DNA from: Cellulomonas fimi ATCC 484
GTDB lineage: Bacteria; Actinomycetota; Actinomycetes; Actinomycetales; Cellulomonadaceae
Direction of reading: 5' to 3'
Assembly: GCF_000212695.1 (NCBI RefSeq)
Contig: NC_015514.1
Coordinates: 1,860,001 to 1,924,000, forward strand
Length of the DNA stretch: 64,000 bases
Shown in pieces: positions 37,787 to 45,615 of this stretch. Below the pieces are notes generated by a model that searched no databases, was not told the DNA's origin, and was given only the letters and a program-made list of their open reading frames with translations. Made by a program: the position numbers and the translations under genes. Each line of letters starts with the position of its first letter. The stretch's first letter is position 1.

Positions 37787-38680
37787 ATGACGGACCAGAC
37801 CACGCCTCAGGACCCCCGTTCGCAGCAGCCCGGTGAGGAGGCCCAGTCGCCCGAGCAGATCCCGCACCCGGGTCTGACCGAGCAGATGGAGCACCAGCCG
37901 GACCACGGCGAGTCGACCTACACGGGTGCCGACCGGCTCGCGGGCAAGCGTGCGCTGATCACGGGCGCGGACTCGGGCATCGGCCGCGCGGTCGCGCTGG
38001 CGTTCGCCCGAGAGGGCGCCGACGTCGTGCTGTCCTACCTGCCCGAGGAGGAGGAGGACGCGCGCGAGACGGCGCGGCTCGTCGAGGAGGCCGGTCGCCG
38101 CGCGGTGCACGCGCCGGGAGACATCCGCGAGGAGCAGGTCTGCATCGACCTCGTCGAGACGACCGTGCGCGAGCTCGGTGGCATCGACGTGCTCGTCAAC
38201 AACGCGGCGTACCAGATGGCGCAGGAGGACGGCCTGCTCGGCATCACCACGGAGCAGCTCGACCGTGTCTTCAAGACCAACCTCTACGCCCTGTTCTGGA
38301 TCACCAAGGCCGCCGTGCCGCACATGCAGCCCGGCTCCTCGATCATCAGCACGAGCTCGATCCAGGCCGCGCAGCCCAGCCCGCAGCTGCTCGACTACGC
38401 GACGACCAAGGCCGGCATCCTCAACTTCACGCGCGGGCTGGCGCAGCAGCTCGGCGAGAAGGGCATCCGCGTCAACGCCGTGTGCCCCGGCCCGATCTGG
38501 ACGCCCCTCATCCCGGCGACGATGGACCCCGAGAAGGTCGACCAGTTCGGCGCCGACACGCCCCTCGGACGCGCCGGACAGCCCGCCGAGCTCGCCCCCG
38601 CCTACGTGTTCCTCGCGTCCCAGGAGTCGAGCTACGTGAGCGGCGACTACATCGCGGTCACGGGCGGCAAGCCGCTCTGA
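37787..38680 (+). CDS. SDR family oxidoreductase (YhdF/YhxC-like)
   Basis: 297-residue short-chain dehydrogenase with the long N-terminus of general-stress SDRs ('QQPGEEAQSPEQIPHPGLTE', 'MEHQPDHGESTYTGADRLAGK'). Cofactor motif TGADSGIGRAVA; 'INNAAY'-type 'VLVNNAAYQMAQ'; catalytic Ser-Tyr-Lys in 'ISTSSIQAAQPSPQLLDYAT' plus the following TK. The end is 'YVSGDYIAVTGGKPL'. Homologues in Bacillus are SigB-dependent; the physiological substrate is not known. A terminator follows. Confidence 0.9.
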   Translation: MTDQTTPQDPRSQQPGEEAQSPEQIPHPGLTEQMEHQPDHGESTYTGADRLAGKRALITGADSGIGRAVALAFAREGADVVLSYLPEEEEDARETARLVEEAGRRAVHAPGDIREEQVCIDLVETTVRELGGIDVLVNNAAYQMAQEDGLLGITTEQLDRVFKTNLYALFWITKAAVPHMQPGSSIISTSSIQAAQPSPQLLDYATTKAGILNFTRGLAQQLGEKGIRVNAVCPGPIWTPLIPATMDPEKVDQFGADTPLGRAGQPAELAPAYVFLASQESSYVSGDYIAVTGGKPL

Positions 38681-38689
38681 CGGGTCGAC

Positions 38690-38720
38690 CCCGCCGCGAC
38701 GGGTCTGTCGTCGCGGCGGG
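38690..38720 (+). terminator. terminator after the SDR gene
   Basis: 11-bp stem CCCGCCGCGAC / GTCGCGGCGGG with a 9-base loop, followed by TTGGCC, 9 bases after the stop codon. Confidence 0.72.
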
Positions 38721-38799
38721 TTGGCCCGTCCGGGTGCCGCGCCGCCCGCGGGACCTCGGGCCCGTCGGCCGCGTCACCGGCGGCGCCTAGGGTGGCGCC

Positions 38800-40062
38800 A
38801 TGGCCCCCTCCCACCCGCGGCTCCAGCGCGACCGCTTCACCGTCGCGCTGTACGGCTGCTTCGTCGTGTGGGGCTGGCTGCTCTACTCGTTCAACCCGAG
38901 CGTGCCGCTGCTCGCCGACGACCTCGGCATCACCGGCGCGCAGGCCGGCCTGCACGGCACCGCGATGGCGGCGGGGGCGATCCTCACCGCGTTCCTCACG
39001 CCCCGCTCCGTGCGGGCGCGCGGCCGGCGGTGGTCGCTGCTGGCGGCCTGCGCGGTCGTCGTCGCGGGCACGGTCCTGCTGCTCACGGCGAGCGTGCTGG
39101 CCGTCAGCCTGGTCGGCATGTTCGTGCTCGCGATCGGCGGCAACCTCGCGATCAGCTCCGCCCAGCCCGGGCTCGCGCAGCACCACGGTCCGGCCGCGTC
39201 GGCGGCCGTGACGGAGGCCAACGGCGTCGGGTCCGGCGTCGGGCTGCTCGGTCCGCTGGCCGTCGGCGCGTGCGTCGCGGCCGGGTTCGGGTGGCGCCCG
39301 GCAGTCGCGGTCACCGCGCTGCTCGCGGTCGCGACCGCCGTGCTCGTCGCCCGGCAGCCCGTCGGGGGAGCCATGACGCCCGCCGAGCCCGCCGCCGACG
39401 CGACGCCCGCGGACCCGCAGCGCGCCGACCTCGCCGAGGTGCCGCGCAGGGCCGGTGCGCCGACGTGGTGGTTCCTCGCCGCGATCGTCGCCGCGCTCGC
39501 GATCGAGAACGCCACCACGTACTGGGCCACCGATCTCGTGCGGGAGCAGACGGGTGCGGGCGCGGGCATCGCCGCCGCGACAACCGCGGGCCTCGTCGCG
39601 GGCATGACCGCGATCCGGTTCGTGGTCGCGCCGCTGTCGCTGCGGGTGCGTCCCGCACACCTGCTTGCGGTCGCGTTCCTCGTCGCGATCGTCGGGTGGG
39701 CGATCCTGTGGACGGCCACCGTGCCTGGGGTCGCGCTCACCGGGCTCGTCGTCGCGGGCTTCGGGTACGGCGCGCAGTACCCGCTGTCGATCGCCCTGCT
39801 TCTCGCGGCGGCACCGGGCCAGGGCGACCGGGCGCAGGCGCGCGCGACGCTCGCGGGCGGCATCGCGATCGGCGTCGCCCCGTTCGCGCTCGGGGCGCTC
39901 GCGGACGTGACCGGTGCGCACACCGCGTTCCTTGTGGTCCCGGTGATCGCGCTCGTCGGCGCCGTCGCGAGCTGGTGCGGGGGCCGGTCGCTGCAGCGGG
40001 TGGCAGGCGCGCACAGCGGTGAGCCGGTCGGCTCCCGGACCGGCGGCTCGTCCGCCGACTGA
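38800..40062 (+). CDS. MFS transporter (CynX/NimT-like)
   Basis: 420-residue major facilitator protein with about twelve hydrophobic helices. The first begins 'FTVALYGCFVVWGWLLYSFN', the conserved loop is 'LADDLGITGAQAGLHGTAMA', and a charged cytoplasmic loop of about 45 residues separates the halves. The ATG has TAGGGT (38788-38793) 6 nt upstream; leaderless is likely. Substrate cannot be read; position before a xylanase gene might suggest a sugar product, but the family more often moves organic anions or drugs. Confidence 0.87.
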   Translation: MAPSHPRLQRDRFTVALYGCFVVWGWLLYSFNPSVPLLADDLGITGAQAGLHGTAMAAGAILTAFLTPRSVRARGRRWSLLAACAVVVAGTVLLLTASVLAVSLVGMFVLAIGGNLAISSAQPGLAQHHGPAASAAVTEANGVGSGVGLLGPLAVGACVAAGFGWRPAVAVTALLAVATAVLVARQPVGGAMTPAEPAADATPADPQRADLAEVPRRAGAPTWWFLAAIVAALAIENATTYWATDLVREQTGAGAGIAAATTAGLVAGMTAIRFVVAPLSLRVRPAHLLAVAFLVAIVGWAILWTATVPGVALTGLVVAGFGYGAQYPLSIALLLAAAPGQGDRAQARATLAGGIAIGVAPFALGALADVTGAHTAFLVVPVIALVGAVASWCGGRSLQRVAGAHSGEPVGSRTGGSSAD

Positions 40063-40089
40063 CGCGAACGACCGAGGAGAGGCAGACGC

Positions 40090-40341
40090 ATGTCGCGACG
40101 GACGATCGGGATCCTCAATGTGGTGGGCGGCGTGCTGCTGCTCGCCGCCGGGCTCTGGACCGGATATCAGGGCGGCGTGGCGGCTGACGAGCTGGGTACG
40201 AGCGGTCGCGTGACGCCCGCGGAGCTCGCGTGCGTGGTGCTCGGCGCGGGGTTCGCCTGCGTGGGCGCGGTGGCGTGGCTCTCCGGCCCGTCGCGGCGGA
40301 GGGCGGGCGCGACGTCCGCGAGCGTGGACGCGGTTCGATAA
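40090..40341 (+). CDS. small two-helix membrane protein
   Basis: 83 residues with two hydrophobic helices ('IGILNVVGGVLLLAAGLWTG' and 'LACVVLGAGFACVGAVAWL') and a basic tail. A good ribosome site (GAGGAGAGG, 40072-40080) precedes the ATG. It follows the MFS gene by 27 bases and probably shares its mRNA. Its stop codon TAA is inside the 16-bp palindrome that precedes the GH10 gene. Family not recognised. Confidence 0.75.
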   Translation: MSRRTIGILNVVGGVLLLAAGLWTGYQGGVAADELGTSGRVTPAELACVVLGAGFACVGAVAWLSGPSRRRAGATSASVDAVR

Positions 40342-40350
40342 CGTTATCGA
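40335..40350. promoter_or_regulatory. 16-bp perfect palindrome, probable LacI-type operator of the GH10 gene
   Basis: TCGATAACGTTATCGA is a perfect dyad with a central CG, the usual form of LacI-family operators. TAACGT (40339-40344) inside it fits a -10 box, so a bound repressor would cover the promoter. The GH10 ATG is 50 bases on, after the ribosome site GAGGAGAG (40383-40390). It is AT-rich compared with its surroundings. Confidence 0.65.
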
Positions 40351-40400
40351 TCCATGGCAGGCTGTCCCGGTCGACGACGACCGAGGAGAGCACCGCAGCC

Positions 40401-41690
40401 ATGCCGCACCGCCCCATCGCCCCGCCCGTGCCCGACCCGACCCTCGCGCACCGCACCGCGGACGCCCGCCTCGTGGTGCGCGGCCCCGACGGCACGCCGC
40501 TGCGCCGCACCGACGTCGTCGTCGAGCAGACCGCGCACGCCTTCCGGTTCGGCTGCATCGGCTTCGACCTGATCGGCCTGGCGAACGGCGAGACCGCCGA
40601 CGCGCCGTCCGTGTTCGGCGGCGCGAGCAACGCGTCCGCACCGGCGCTCGCCGACCTGTGGCTCGACGTGTTCAACACCGCGACGCTGCCGTTCTACTGG
40701 GGCGGCTTCGAGCGCGAGCGCGGACGCCCCGACACCGAGCGCCTGCTGACGGCCGCCCGGTGGTTCGCCGAGCGTGGCGTCGAGGTCAAGGGGCACCCGC
40801 TGGCCTGGCACACGGTCGCGCCGGCCTGGCTGCGTGACCTGCCCGTCGACGAGGTCGAGGCCGCGGTGCGAGCGCGCATCACGCGCGACGTCACCGACTT
40901 CGCGGGCGTCGTCGACACGTGGGACGCGATCAACGAGGTCGTCATCATGCCGGTGTTCGACAAGGAGCCGAACGGGCTGACGCGCCTCGCGTGGGACCGC
41001 GGGCGCATCGCGACGATCCGCCTGGCGTTCGAGACCGCGCGGGAGGCGAACCCCCGCGCGACCCTGCTGCTCAACGACTTCGACATGTCGACCGCGTACG
41101 AGTGCCTGGTCGAGGGCGTGCTCGAGGCCGGGATCGGCGTCGACGCGCTCGGCCTGCAGAGCCACATGCACCAGGGCTACTGGGGCGAGGAGAAGACGCT
41201 GCGGGTCCTCGAGCGGTTCTCCCGGTTCGGGCTGCCCCTGCACCTCACGGAGACGACGCTGCTGTCCGGCGAGCTCATGCCGCCCGAGATCGAGGACCTC
41301 AACGACCACGTCGTCGACTCCTGGCCCTCCACGCCCGAGGGGGAGGCGCGGCAGGCCGACGAGCTCGTCCGGCACTACCGCACGCTCCTGTCGCACCCGT
41401 CCGTCGCGTCGGTGACGTACTGGGGCATCGCCGACGAGGGCGCGTGGCTCGGCGCGCCGGCCGGGCTCGTCCGCGTCGACGGCACGCCCAAGCCCGCCTA
41501 CGACGCGCTGCGCGCGCTCGTGCGCGACGAGTGGTGGCACGCTCCGACGACCCTGACGACCGACGACGACGGCGCCGTGCCGGTGCACGGGTTCCTCGGG
41601 GAGTACGCCGTCACCGCCGCCGGGTCGCGTGCCGCGTTCACGCTCGACGGGACCGCTGCGGGGCCGGTCGAGGTGCGCCTGCCCGCCTGA
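40401..41690 (+). CDS. intracellular GH10 endo-beta-1,4-xylanase
   Basis: Retaining xylanase, 429 residues, with no signal peptide, so it should act on imported xylo-oligosaccharides. The TIM barrel (about residues 45-375) has 'KGHPLAWHTVAPAWLRDLP', the acid/base E179 in 'VDTWDAINEVVIMP' and the nucleophile E284 in 'LHLTETTLLSGE'. The first ~45 residues ('ARLVVRGPDGTPLRRTDVVV') and the last ~45 form beta-rich extensions seen in GH10-like proteins with an N-terminal beta-domain. Expression is likely under the 16-bp palindrome upstream. No repressor gene lies beside it. Confidence 0.9.
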   Translation: MPHRPIAPPVPDPTLAHRTADARLVVRGPDGTPLRRTDVVVEQTAHAFRFGCIGFDLIGLANGETADAPSVFGGASNASAPALADLWLDVFNTATLPFYWGGFERERGRPDTERLLTAARWFAERGVEVKGHPLAWHTVAPAWLRDLPVDEVEAAVRARITRDVTDFAGVVDTWDAINEVVIMPVFDKEPNGLTRLAWDRGRIATIRLAFETAREANPRATLLLNDFDMSTAYECLVEGVLEAGIGVDALGLQSHMHQGYWGEEKTLRVLERFSRFGLPLHLTETTLLSGELMPPEIEDLNDHVVDSWPSTPEGEARQADELVRHYRTLLSHPSVASVTYWGIADEGAWLGAPAGLVRVDGTPKPAYDALRALVRDEWWHAPTTLTTDDDGAVPVHGFLGEYAVTAAGSRAAFTLDGTAAGPVEVRLPA

Positions 41691-41715
41691 CCCCGCGTCG
41701 CGACCGGGCGGGGTC
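41689..41715 (+). terminator. terminator of the GH10 gene
   Basis: 8-bp stem GACCCCGC / GCGGGGTC with an 11-base loop, beginning within the stop codon of the xylanase gene. Confidence 0.65.
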
Positions 41716-41747
41716 GGCGCGGTTCTCCGGGCTGGGAGGATGGACCC

Positions 41748-42590
41748 GTGCCACGCCCGGAGCTGCTGCCCGTCACCGACCCGACCGACCCGCGGCTCGC
41801 CGACTACGTGTCGCTCACCGACGTCGCCCTGCGCTCCCGGCACGAACCCGCCAAGGGCCTCTACATCGCCGAGTCCTCGACCGTCCTCGGGCGCGCGCTG
41901 CGGGCCGGCCACCGGCCCCGGTCCGTCCTGCTCGCGCCCCGCTGGGTGCCCGACCTCGAGCGCATGCTCGCCGAGCTGCCCGACGACGGCGCCACCGTGC
42001 CCGTCTACGTCGCGGACGAGCCCGTGCTCGAGGCCATCACGGGCTTCCACGTGCACCGGGGCGCGCTCGCGGCCATGCACCGCCCGCCGCTGCCGCCCGT
42101 CGCCGACGTCCTCGCCGCCGCGCGCGGCGGCGCCGGGGCTCGCCGCGTCGCCGTGCTCGAGGACGTCGTCGACCACACCAACGTGGGAGCGGCGTTCCGG
42201 TCCGCCGCCGCGCTCGGCGTCGACGCCGTGCTCGTCACGCCGCGCTGCGCCGACCCGCTCTACCGCCGCTCGGTGCGCGTGTCGATGGGCACGGTGTTCC
42301 AGGTGCCGTGGACGCGCATCGACCCGTGGCCCGACGGCATCGAGGAGCTGCGGTCCCACGGCTTCGTGACGGCGTCGCTCGCGCTCGCGGACGACGCCCT
42401 CACGCTCGACGAGCTGGTCGCCGACCCGCCCGAGCGGCTCGCGCTCGTCCTCGGCGCGGAGGGGCACGGGCTCAAGCCCGCGACGGTCGCGGCCTCCGAC
42501 CTCGTCGTGCGCATCCCCATGGCCGGTGGGGTCGACTCGCTCAACGTCGCGGCCGCCGCGGCGGTCGCGTTCTGGGCGACGCGCGCCTGA
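41748..42590 (+). CDS. TrmH/SpoU family RNA 2'-O-methyltransferase
   Basis: 280-residue SPOUT methyltransferase. The N-terminal substrate domain has 'LTDVALRSRHEPAKGLYIAE'; the C-terminal knot has motif 1 'VLEDVVDHTNVGAAFRSAAA', motif 2 'LALVLGAEGHGLKPATVA' and motif 3 'VRIPMAGGVDSLNVAAAAAV'. GTG 41748 follows GGGAGGA. It probably methylates rRNA or tRNA ribose; the exact nucleotide is unknown. It ends three bases before the convergent TPM-domain gene. Confidence 0.9.
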   Translation: MPRPELLPVTDPTDPRLADYVSLTDVALRSRHEPAKGLYIAESSTVLGRALRAGHRPRSVLLAPRWVPDLERMLAELPDDGATVPVYVADEPVLEAITGFHVHRGALAAMHRPPLPPVADVLAAARGGAGARRVAVLEDVVDHTNVGAAFRSAAALGVDAVLVTPRCADPLYRRSVRVSMGTVFQVPWTRIDPWPDGIEELRSHGFVTASLALADDALTLDELVADPPERLALVLGAEGHGLKPATVAASDLVVRIPMAGGVDSLNVAAAAAVAFWATRA

Positions 42591-42593
42591 GCG

Positions 42594-44612
42594 TCAGAAG
42601 CGGCCGCCACCGCCACGCCGGCTCCGGCCGGACGACGAGCGCCGCGACGAGCTCGACCGGGACGACGAGCGCGACGACGACCGCCGCGACGACGAGCTCG
42701 ACCGGCGCGACGAGCCGCCGCCCCAGCCGCCGCTCGATCCGCCCGAGCTGCCCCAGCCGCCGCTCGAGCCGCCGAAGCCGCCGCGCGACGACGTCGACTC
42801 CCACGACCACGACGCGGCAGCCGCACGGCGGGCGCGCTCCGCGTCGACGTCCGCCGACGCGCTGCGGTACGCGGAGTCGGCCAGCCCGAGCGCGGCCTCC
42901 AGGGCCTGCAGGGCGGCGACCGGGTCGCTTCCGGTCAGCGGCACCGAGGACTCCGCGAGCCGCTGCGCCTCCGCGAGCCGCGTGCGTGCGGTCGGGCCCA
43001 CCACCGTGCGATGGCTCTGGATGATCGCCTGCGCCCCGACGACGAGGCTGTCCAGCGCAGCACGCGCCTGCGGGAGCCGCTCGACCGCCCGGGCCCTGGC
43101 GGCCTCGGCCTCGCGCAGCGGGTCGAGCACCTGGTCGAGCGCCTGCTCGGCGGCGTGCACGGCGCTCGCCGCAGCCAGCGGGTCGGCTGCGGACTGCGCG
43201 GAACGGGCGTGCGCGAGCACCTCGCGCGCGCGGGCCGCGGGGGCCTCCACCGCGGGTGCGGCCGGCCCGCCCAGCCGTGCCGCGTCGGCCACGTCCGTCT
43301 CGAGGGCGGTGCACGCCGCGGCGAGCCGGGCGGGTGCCTGCGCGAGCTCGGTCGCGGCGGCGTCCACCGCGTCGAGCAGCGCGGCGGCCTGCGCGAGCGC
43401 GTCGGCACCCTCGAGCGCCGCGGCCACGGCGGCGGGCCGGTCCGACCCGACGACGGCGGTGCCGCGCGCGGACGCCGCCCGGGCCCGGTCCGCGAGCGCC
43501 CGCGCGCCCGCGACGTTGTCGACCACGGCGACGAGAGCGGAGGGTGCGTACCGGGCGGTCAGGTCGGCGAGCGTCGTCGCCGTGGTCGCGGCCCGGGCGT
43601 CCACCGCGTCGGCCCCCGACGCCGCGTCGGCGAGGAGCTCCGGCGCGCGTGCGTGCAGGTCGCGGAGGCGGTCGAACTCGGCGGACTGCGCGTCGAGGGC
43701 CGTGTCGACCCGCGTGCACGTCTCGAGGATCGTCGCGAGCAGCCTGCGGCGGTCGGGGGCCGTGTCCGGCACGCCGTCGTCGAGCTGCTGCCGGGCGGCG
43801 AACGCACCGGCCAGGTCGGTGCGCGCCTGTGTGAGCGCCGCGGCGAAGGGCGCGACCGTCGCGGCACCGAGCTGCGCCTCGGCGAACCCGAGCTCCTGCG
43901 CACTCGCCTGGACGGCCTCGTCCACGGCGACGAGGGCCGAGCTGGCGCGCCCGTCGAGCTCCTCGAGCTCGGCCCGCACCGCCGCTGCCGCACGCCGGCG
44001 CCGGACGAGCGCCGCCGACCCGACCCCGCCTGCGACCAGCAGCACGCCGCCGCCGAGGATCCCCAGCACGAGCCCGCCGTCGGGCCCACCCGGGCGCGCC
44101 CCGTCCGGGCCGAGCGCGTCCCCGGTGGCGGCGTCCGCGTAGCCCTCCGCCGCGGCGACCGCGGCGCCCGCCCAGTCGTCGTCGCGCAGCGCCGGCTCGA
44201 TGCGGTCCGTCTCGACGTCCGCGAGCTGCGCGTCCGTGAGCGCGAGGTCCGGGTCGACCGACACCTGGTACTGCCGGTCCTCGACGGCGACCGCGAGCAG
44301 CAGGTCGTCGCGGCCCAGGCCCGACGCGACCGCCGTCTCGTCGGCCCAGTCCGCGCCGCTCGTGCCGTCGAACGTGCGCACGTAGACGACGAAGAGCTGG
44401 TACGGGGTGCGGTCGGCGAGGTCGTCGAGCGCGGCGACGACCTCCGCGCGGTCGGCGGCGTCGAGCACGCCCGCGCTGTCCGTGACCTCCTCGGCGAGGC
44501 GGCTCGGCGGCTCGGCCGACGCGGGACCGGCGAGGGCCACCGGGGCGACGGCGGCAACGGCCGCGAGCAGGAGCGCGCCCGCCGTGCGGGTGAGCGGGCG
44601 AGGGTGGGGCAT
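42594..44612 (-). CDS. large TPM-domain membrane protein with Ser/Arg-rich tail
   Basis: 672-residue secreted and membrane-anchored protein. A signal peptide (about 1-33) is followed by the TPM fold (about 38-165; 'EEVTDSAGVLDAADRAEVVA', 'YQLFVVYVRTFDGT', 'QYQVSVDPDLALTDAQLADV'). Then come a membrane helix (about 180-205), an Ala-rich helical region (about 215-600) and a C-terminal Gly/Ser/Arg tail (about 615-672) made of SSGGWG-like and RRSSSRSS-like repeats. TPM proteins are linked to envelope or photosystem quality control in other lineages; its job here is unknown. GGAGAGACG precedes the ATG. Confidence 0.87.
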   Translation of the reverse strand: MPHPRPLTRTAGALLLAAVAAVAPVALAGPASAEPPSRLAEEVTDSAGVLDAADRAEVVAALDDLADRTPYQLFVVYVRTFDGTSGADWADETAVASGLGRDDLLLAVAVEDRQYQVSVDPDLALTDAQLADVETDRIEPALRDDDWAGAAVAAAEGYADAATGDALGPDGARPGGPDGGLVLGILGGGVLLVAGGVGSAALVRRRRAAAAVRAELEELDGRASSALVAVDEAVQASAQELGFAEAQLGAATVAPFAAALTQARTDLAGAFAARQQLDDGVPDTAPDRRRLLATILETCTRVDTALDAQSAEFDRLRDLHARAPELLADAASGADAVDARAATTATTLADLTARYAPSALVAVVDNVAGARALADRARAASARGTAVVGSDRPAAVAAALEGADALAQAAALLDAVDAAATELAQAPARLAAACTALETDVADAARLGGPAAPAVEAPAARAREVLAHARSAQSAADPLAAASAVHAAEQALDQVLDPLREAEAARARAVERLPQARAALDSLVVGAQAIIQSHRTVVGPTARTRLAEAQRLAESSVPLTGSDPVAALQALEAALGLADSAYRSASADVDAERARRAAAASWSWESTSSRGGFGGSSGGWGSSGGSSGGWGGGSSRRSSSSSRRSSSRSSSRSSSSRRSSSGRSRRGGGGRF
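42614..42800. repeat. low-complexity coding repeats (Ser/Arg/Gly tail)
   Basis: Short degenerate repeats such as CGACGAGCGCCGCGACGAG and CCGCCGCTCGA recur through this stretch. They encode, on the minus strand, the basic tail of the TPM-domain protein. Replication slippage probably makes tail length variable among strains. Confidence 0.6.
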
Positions 44613-44890
44613 CGTCTCTCCGGGCGTCGAGGGTGGGGCGCGGCAGCGGCCCGGTGCCGGGCGCGGGGCCGCAGGCACCCGGATCGTACCGACGGCCCGC
44701 GGCCGGGCCCGCGTGTGAGGGCCGGCACACCCGTCCGGGCGGTCCTCGACCGCGCGCACCGGCACACGGGGGAATGCGGCTGCGCGATGTCGGTGGTGTG
44801 CGGCAGTCTGACCCTTCGACGCCGGCGTCTGCGGTTCCCGCTGCTGTGCGCCGCAGAGCCTGCGGGGCAGCAGGTTCGACGGAGGTGGAC

Positions 44891-45451
44891 GTGGCAGCGT
44901 GGGGACCCGGGCCGTTCGACGCCCACGTCGCCCTGGACTACCTGGAGGGCCTGACGCTGCGGCACGCGGACGTCGACGGCTCCCTGGACGTGGTGCCGGG
45001 CTCGGTCGACCACGCCGCGGTGCTCGAGCGCCTCGCGCACGAGCTGCGCTCCGCCGCCGACGGCGTCACGTTCGCGTGCTACGGCTTCCCGCACTCGACC
45101 TACGCGGCGGCGGGACTCGTGGCCGCGCGGCTCACCGGCGCGCACCGCCGCCCCGTCCCGTCGCTCGCCCCGCGCCACGTGCGTGACCGGCTCGGGCTCG
45201 GCGCGCACGCCGGGCACACCGTCCTGCTGACCGCACGGCACGCGCTCGAGCTGCAGCCCGCGGCGCGCGCCGCGGCGCGGGTGCTCACGGCGCCGTCCGT
45301 GTGGGCCGACGAGCCCGACGCCACGGTGCACCTGCTCGCCGCGACCAAGCAGCTCGCGACGCTCCTGGGGCGCACGTACGTGGCGGGTCCGGTCGCGGCC
45401 CGTCGCCCCGACCGGCCGCGGTGGGGGCGGGTGCTGCTGCGGCGTCCCTGA
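44891..45451 (+). CDS. DUF4259-like protein of unknown function
   Basis: 186-residue cytoplasmic protein beginning 'VAAWGPGPFDAHVALDYLEG'. This resembles the 'WGxGxFDNDxAxDWLxxL' opening of DUF4259 proteins; the remainder (180-odd residues, with 'GPGPFDA' only once) is not recognisable. The GTG at 44891 is placed 5 nt after GGAGG (44881-44885); an in-frame GTG at 44885 overlaps that site. No promoter is obvious. Possibly related to small immunity-like proteins, but this is speculative. Confidence 0.68.
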   Translation: MAAWGPGPFDAHVALDYLEGLTLRHADVDGSLDVVPGSVDHAAVLERLAHELRSAADGVTFACYGFPHSTYAAAGLVAARLTGAHRRPVPSLAPRHVRDRLGLGAHAGHTVLLTARHALELQPAARAAARVLTAPSVWADEPDATVHLLAATKQLATLLGRTYVAGPVAARRPDRPRWGRVLLRRP

Positions 45452-45490
45452 GGCGCGGTGCCGGCGGGCGGCGGATACCCGTGGCGCGGC

Positions 45491-45554
45491 GTGCGACCGG
45501 CCTGCGACCTGCTCGGCCGACGTGCGACTCGCGCGCGACCGGCGTGCGACCGGT
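45491..45554. repeat. five 11-bp direct repeats, candidate SARP-type binding site
   Basis: Consensus GTGCGACCGGC. Units: 45491-45501, 45502-45512, then a 9-base spacer, 45522-45532, 45533-45543 and 45544-45554. Within each block the units abut exactly, giving an 11-bp (one helical turn) period. SARP/AfsR-type regulators bind short direct repeats with 11-bp spacing in front of their target promoters, and such a regulator is encoded next door (46722-49760). The array ends 61 bases before the methyltransferase ATG. Confidence 0.65.
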
Positions 45555-45615
45555 CGGTGGTGGAGTGCGCGGACCGATCCCTCCCGGTCCGTCCGGGCGT
45601 CCCCAGGAGCACACC

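Noticed and set aside
40335..40350. The 16-bp palindrome as a terminator of the MFS/small-membrane-protein unit
   Set aside because: It has no loop, is AT-rich and overlaps the stop codon and a -10-like box, which fits an operator better than an RNA hairpin.
42614..42800. Short regular repeats resembling a CRISPR-like or minisatellite array
   Set aside because: They are degenerate, in frame and encode the Ser/Arg/Gly tail of the TPM protein; there are no spacers and no cas genes.
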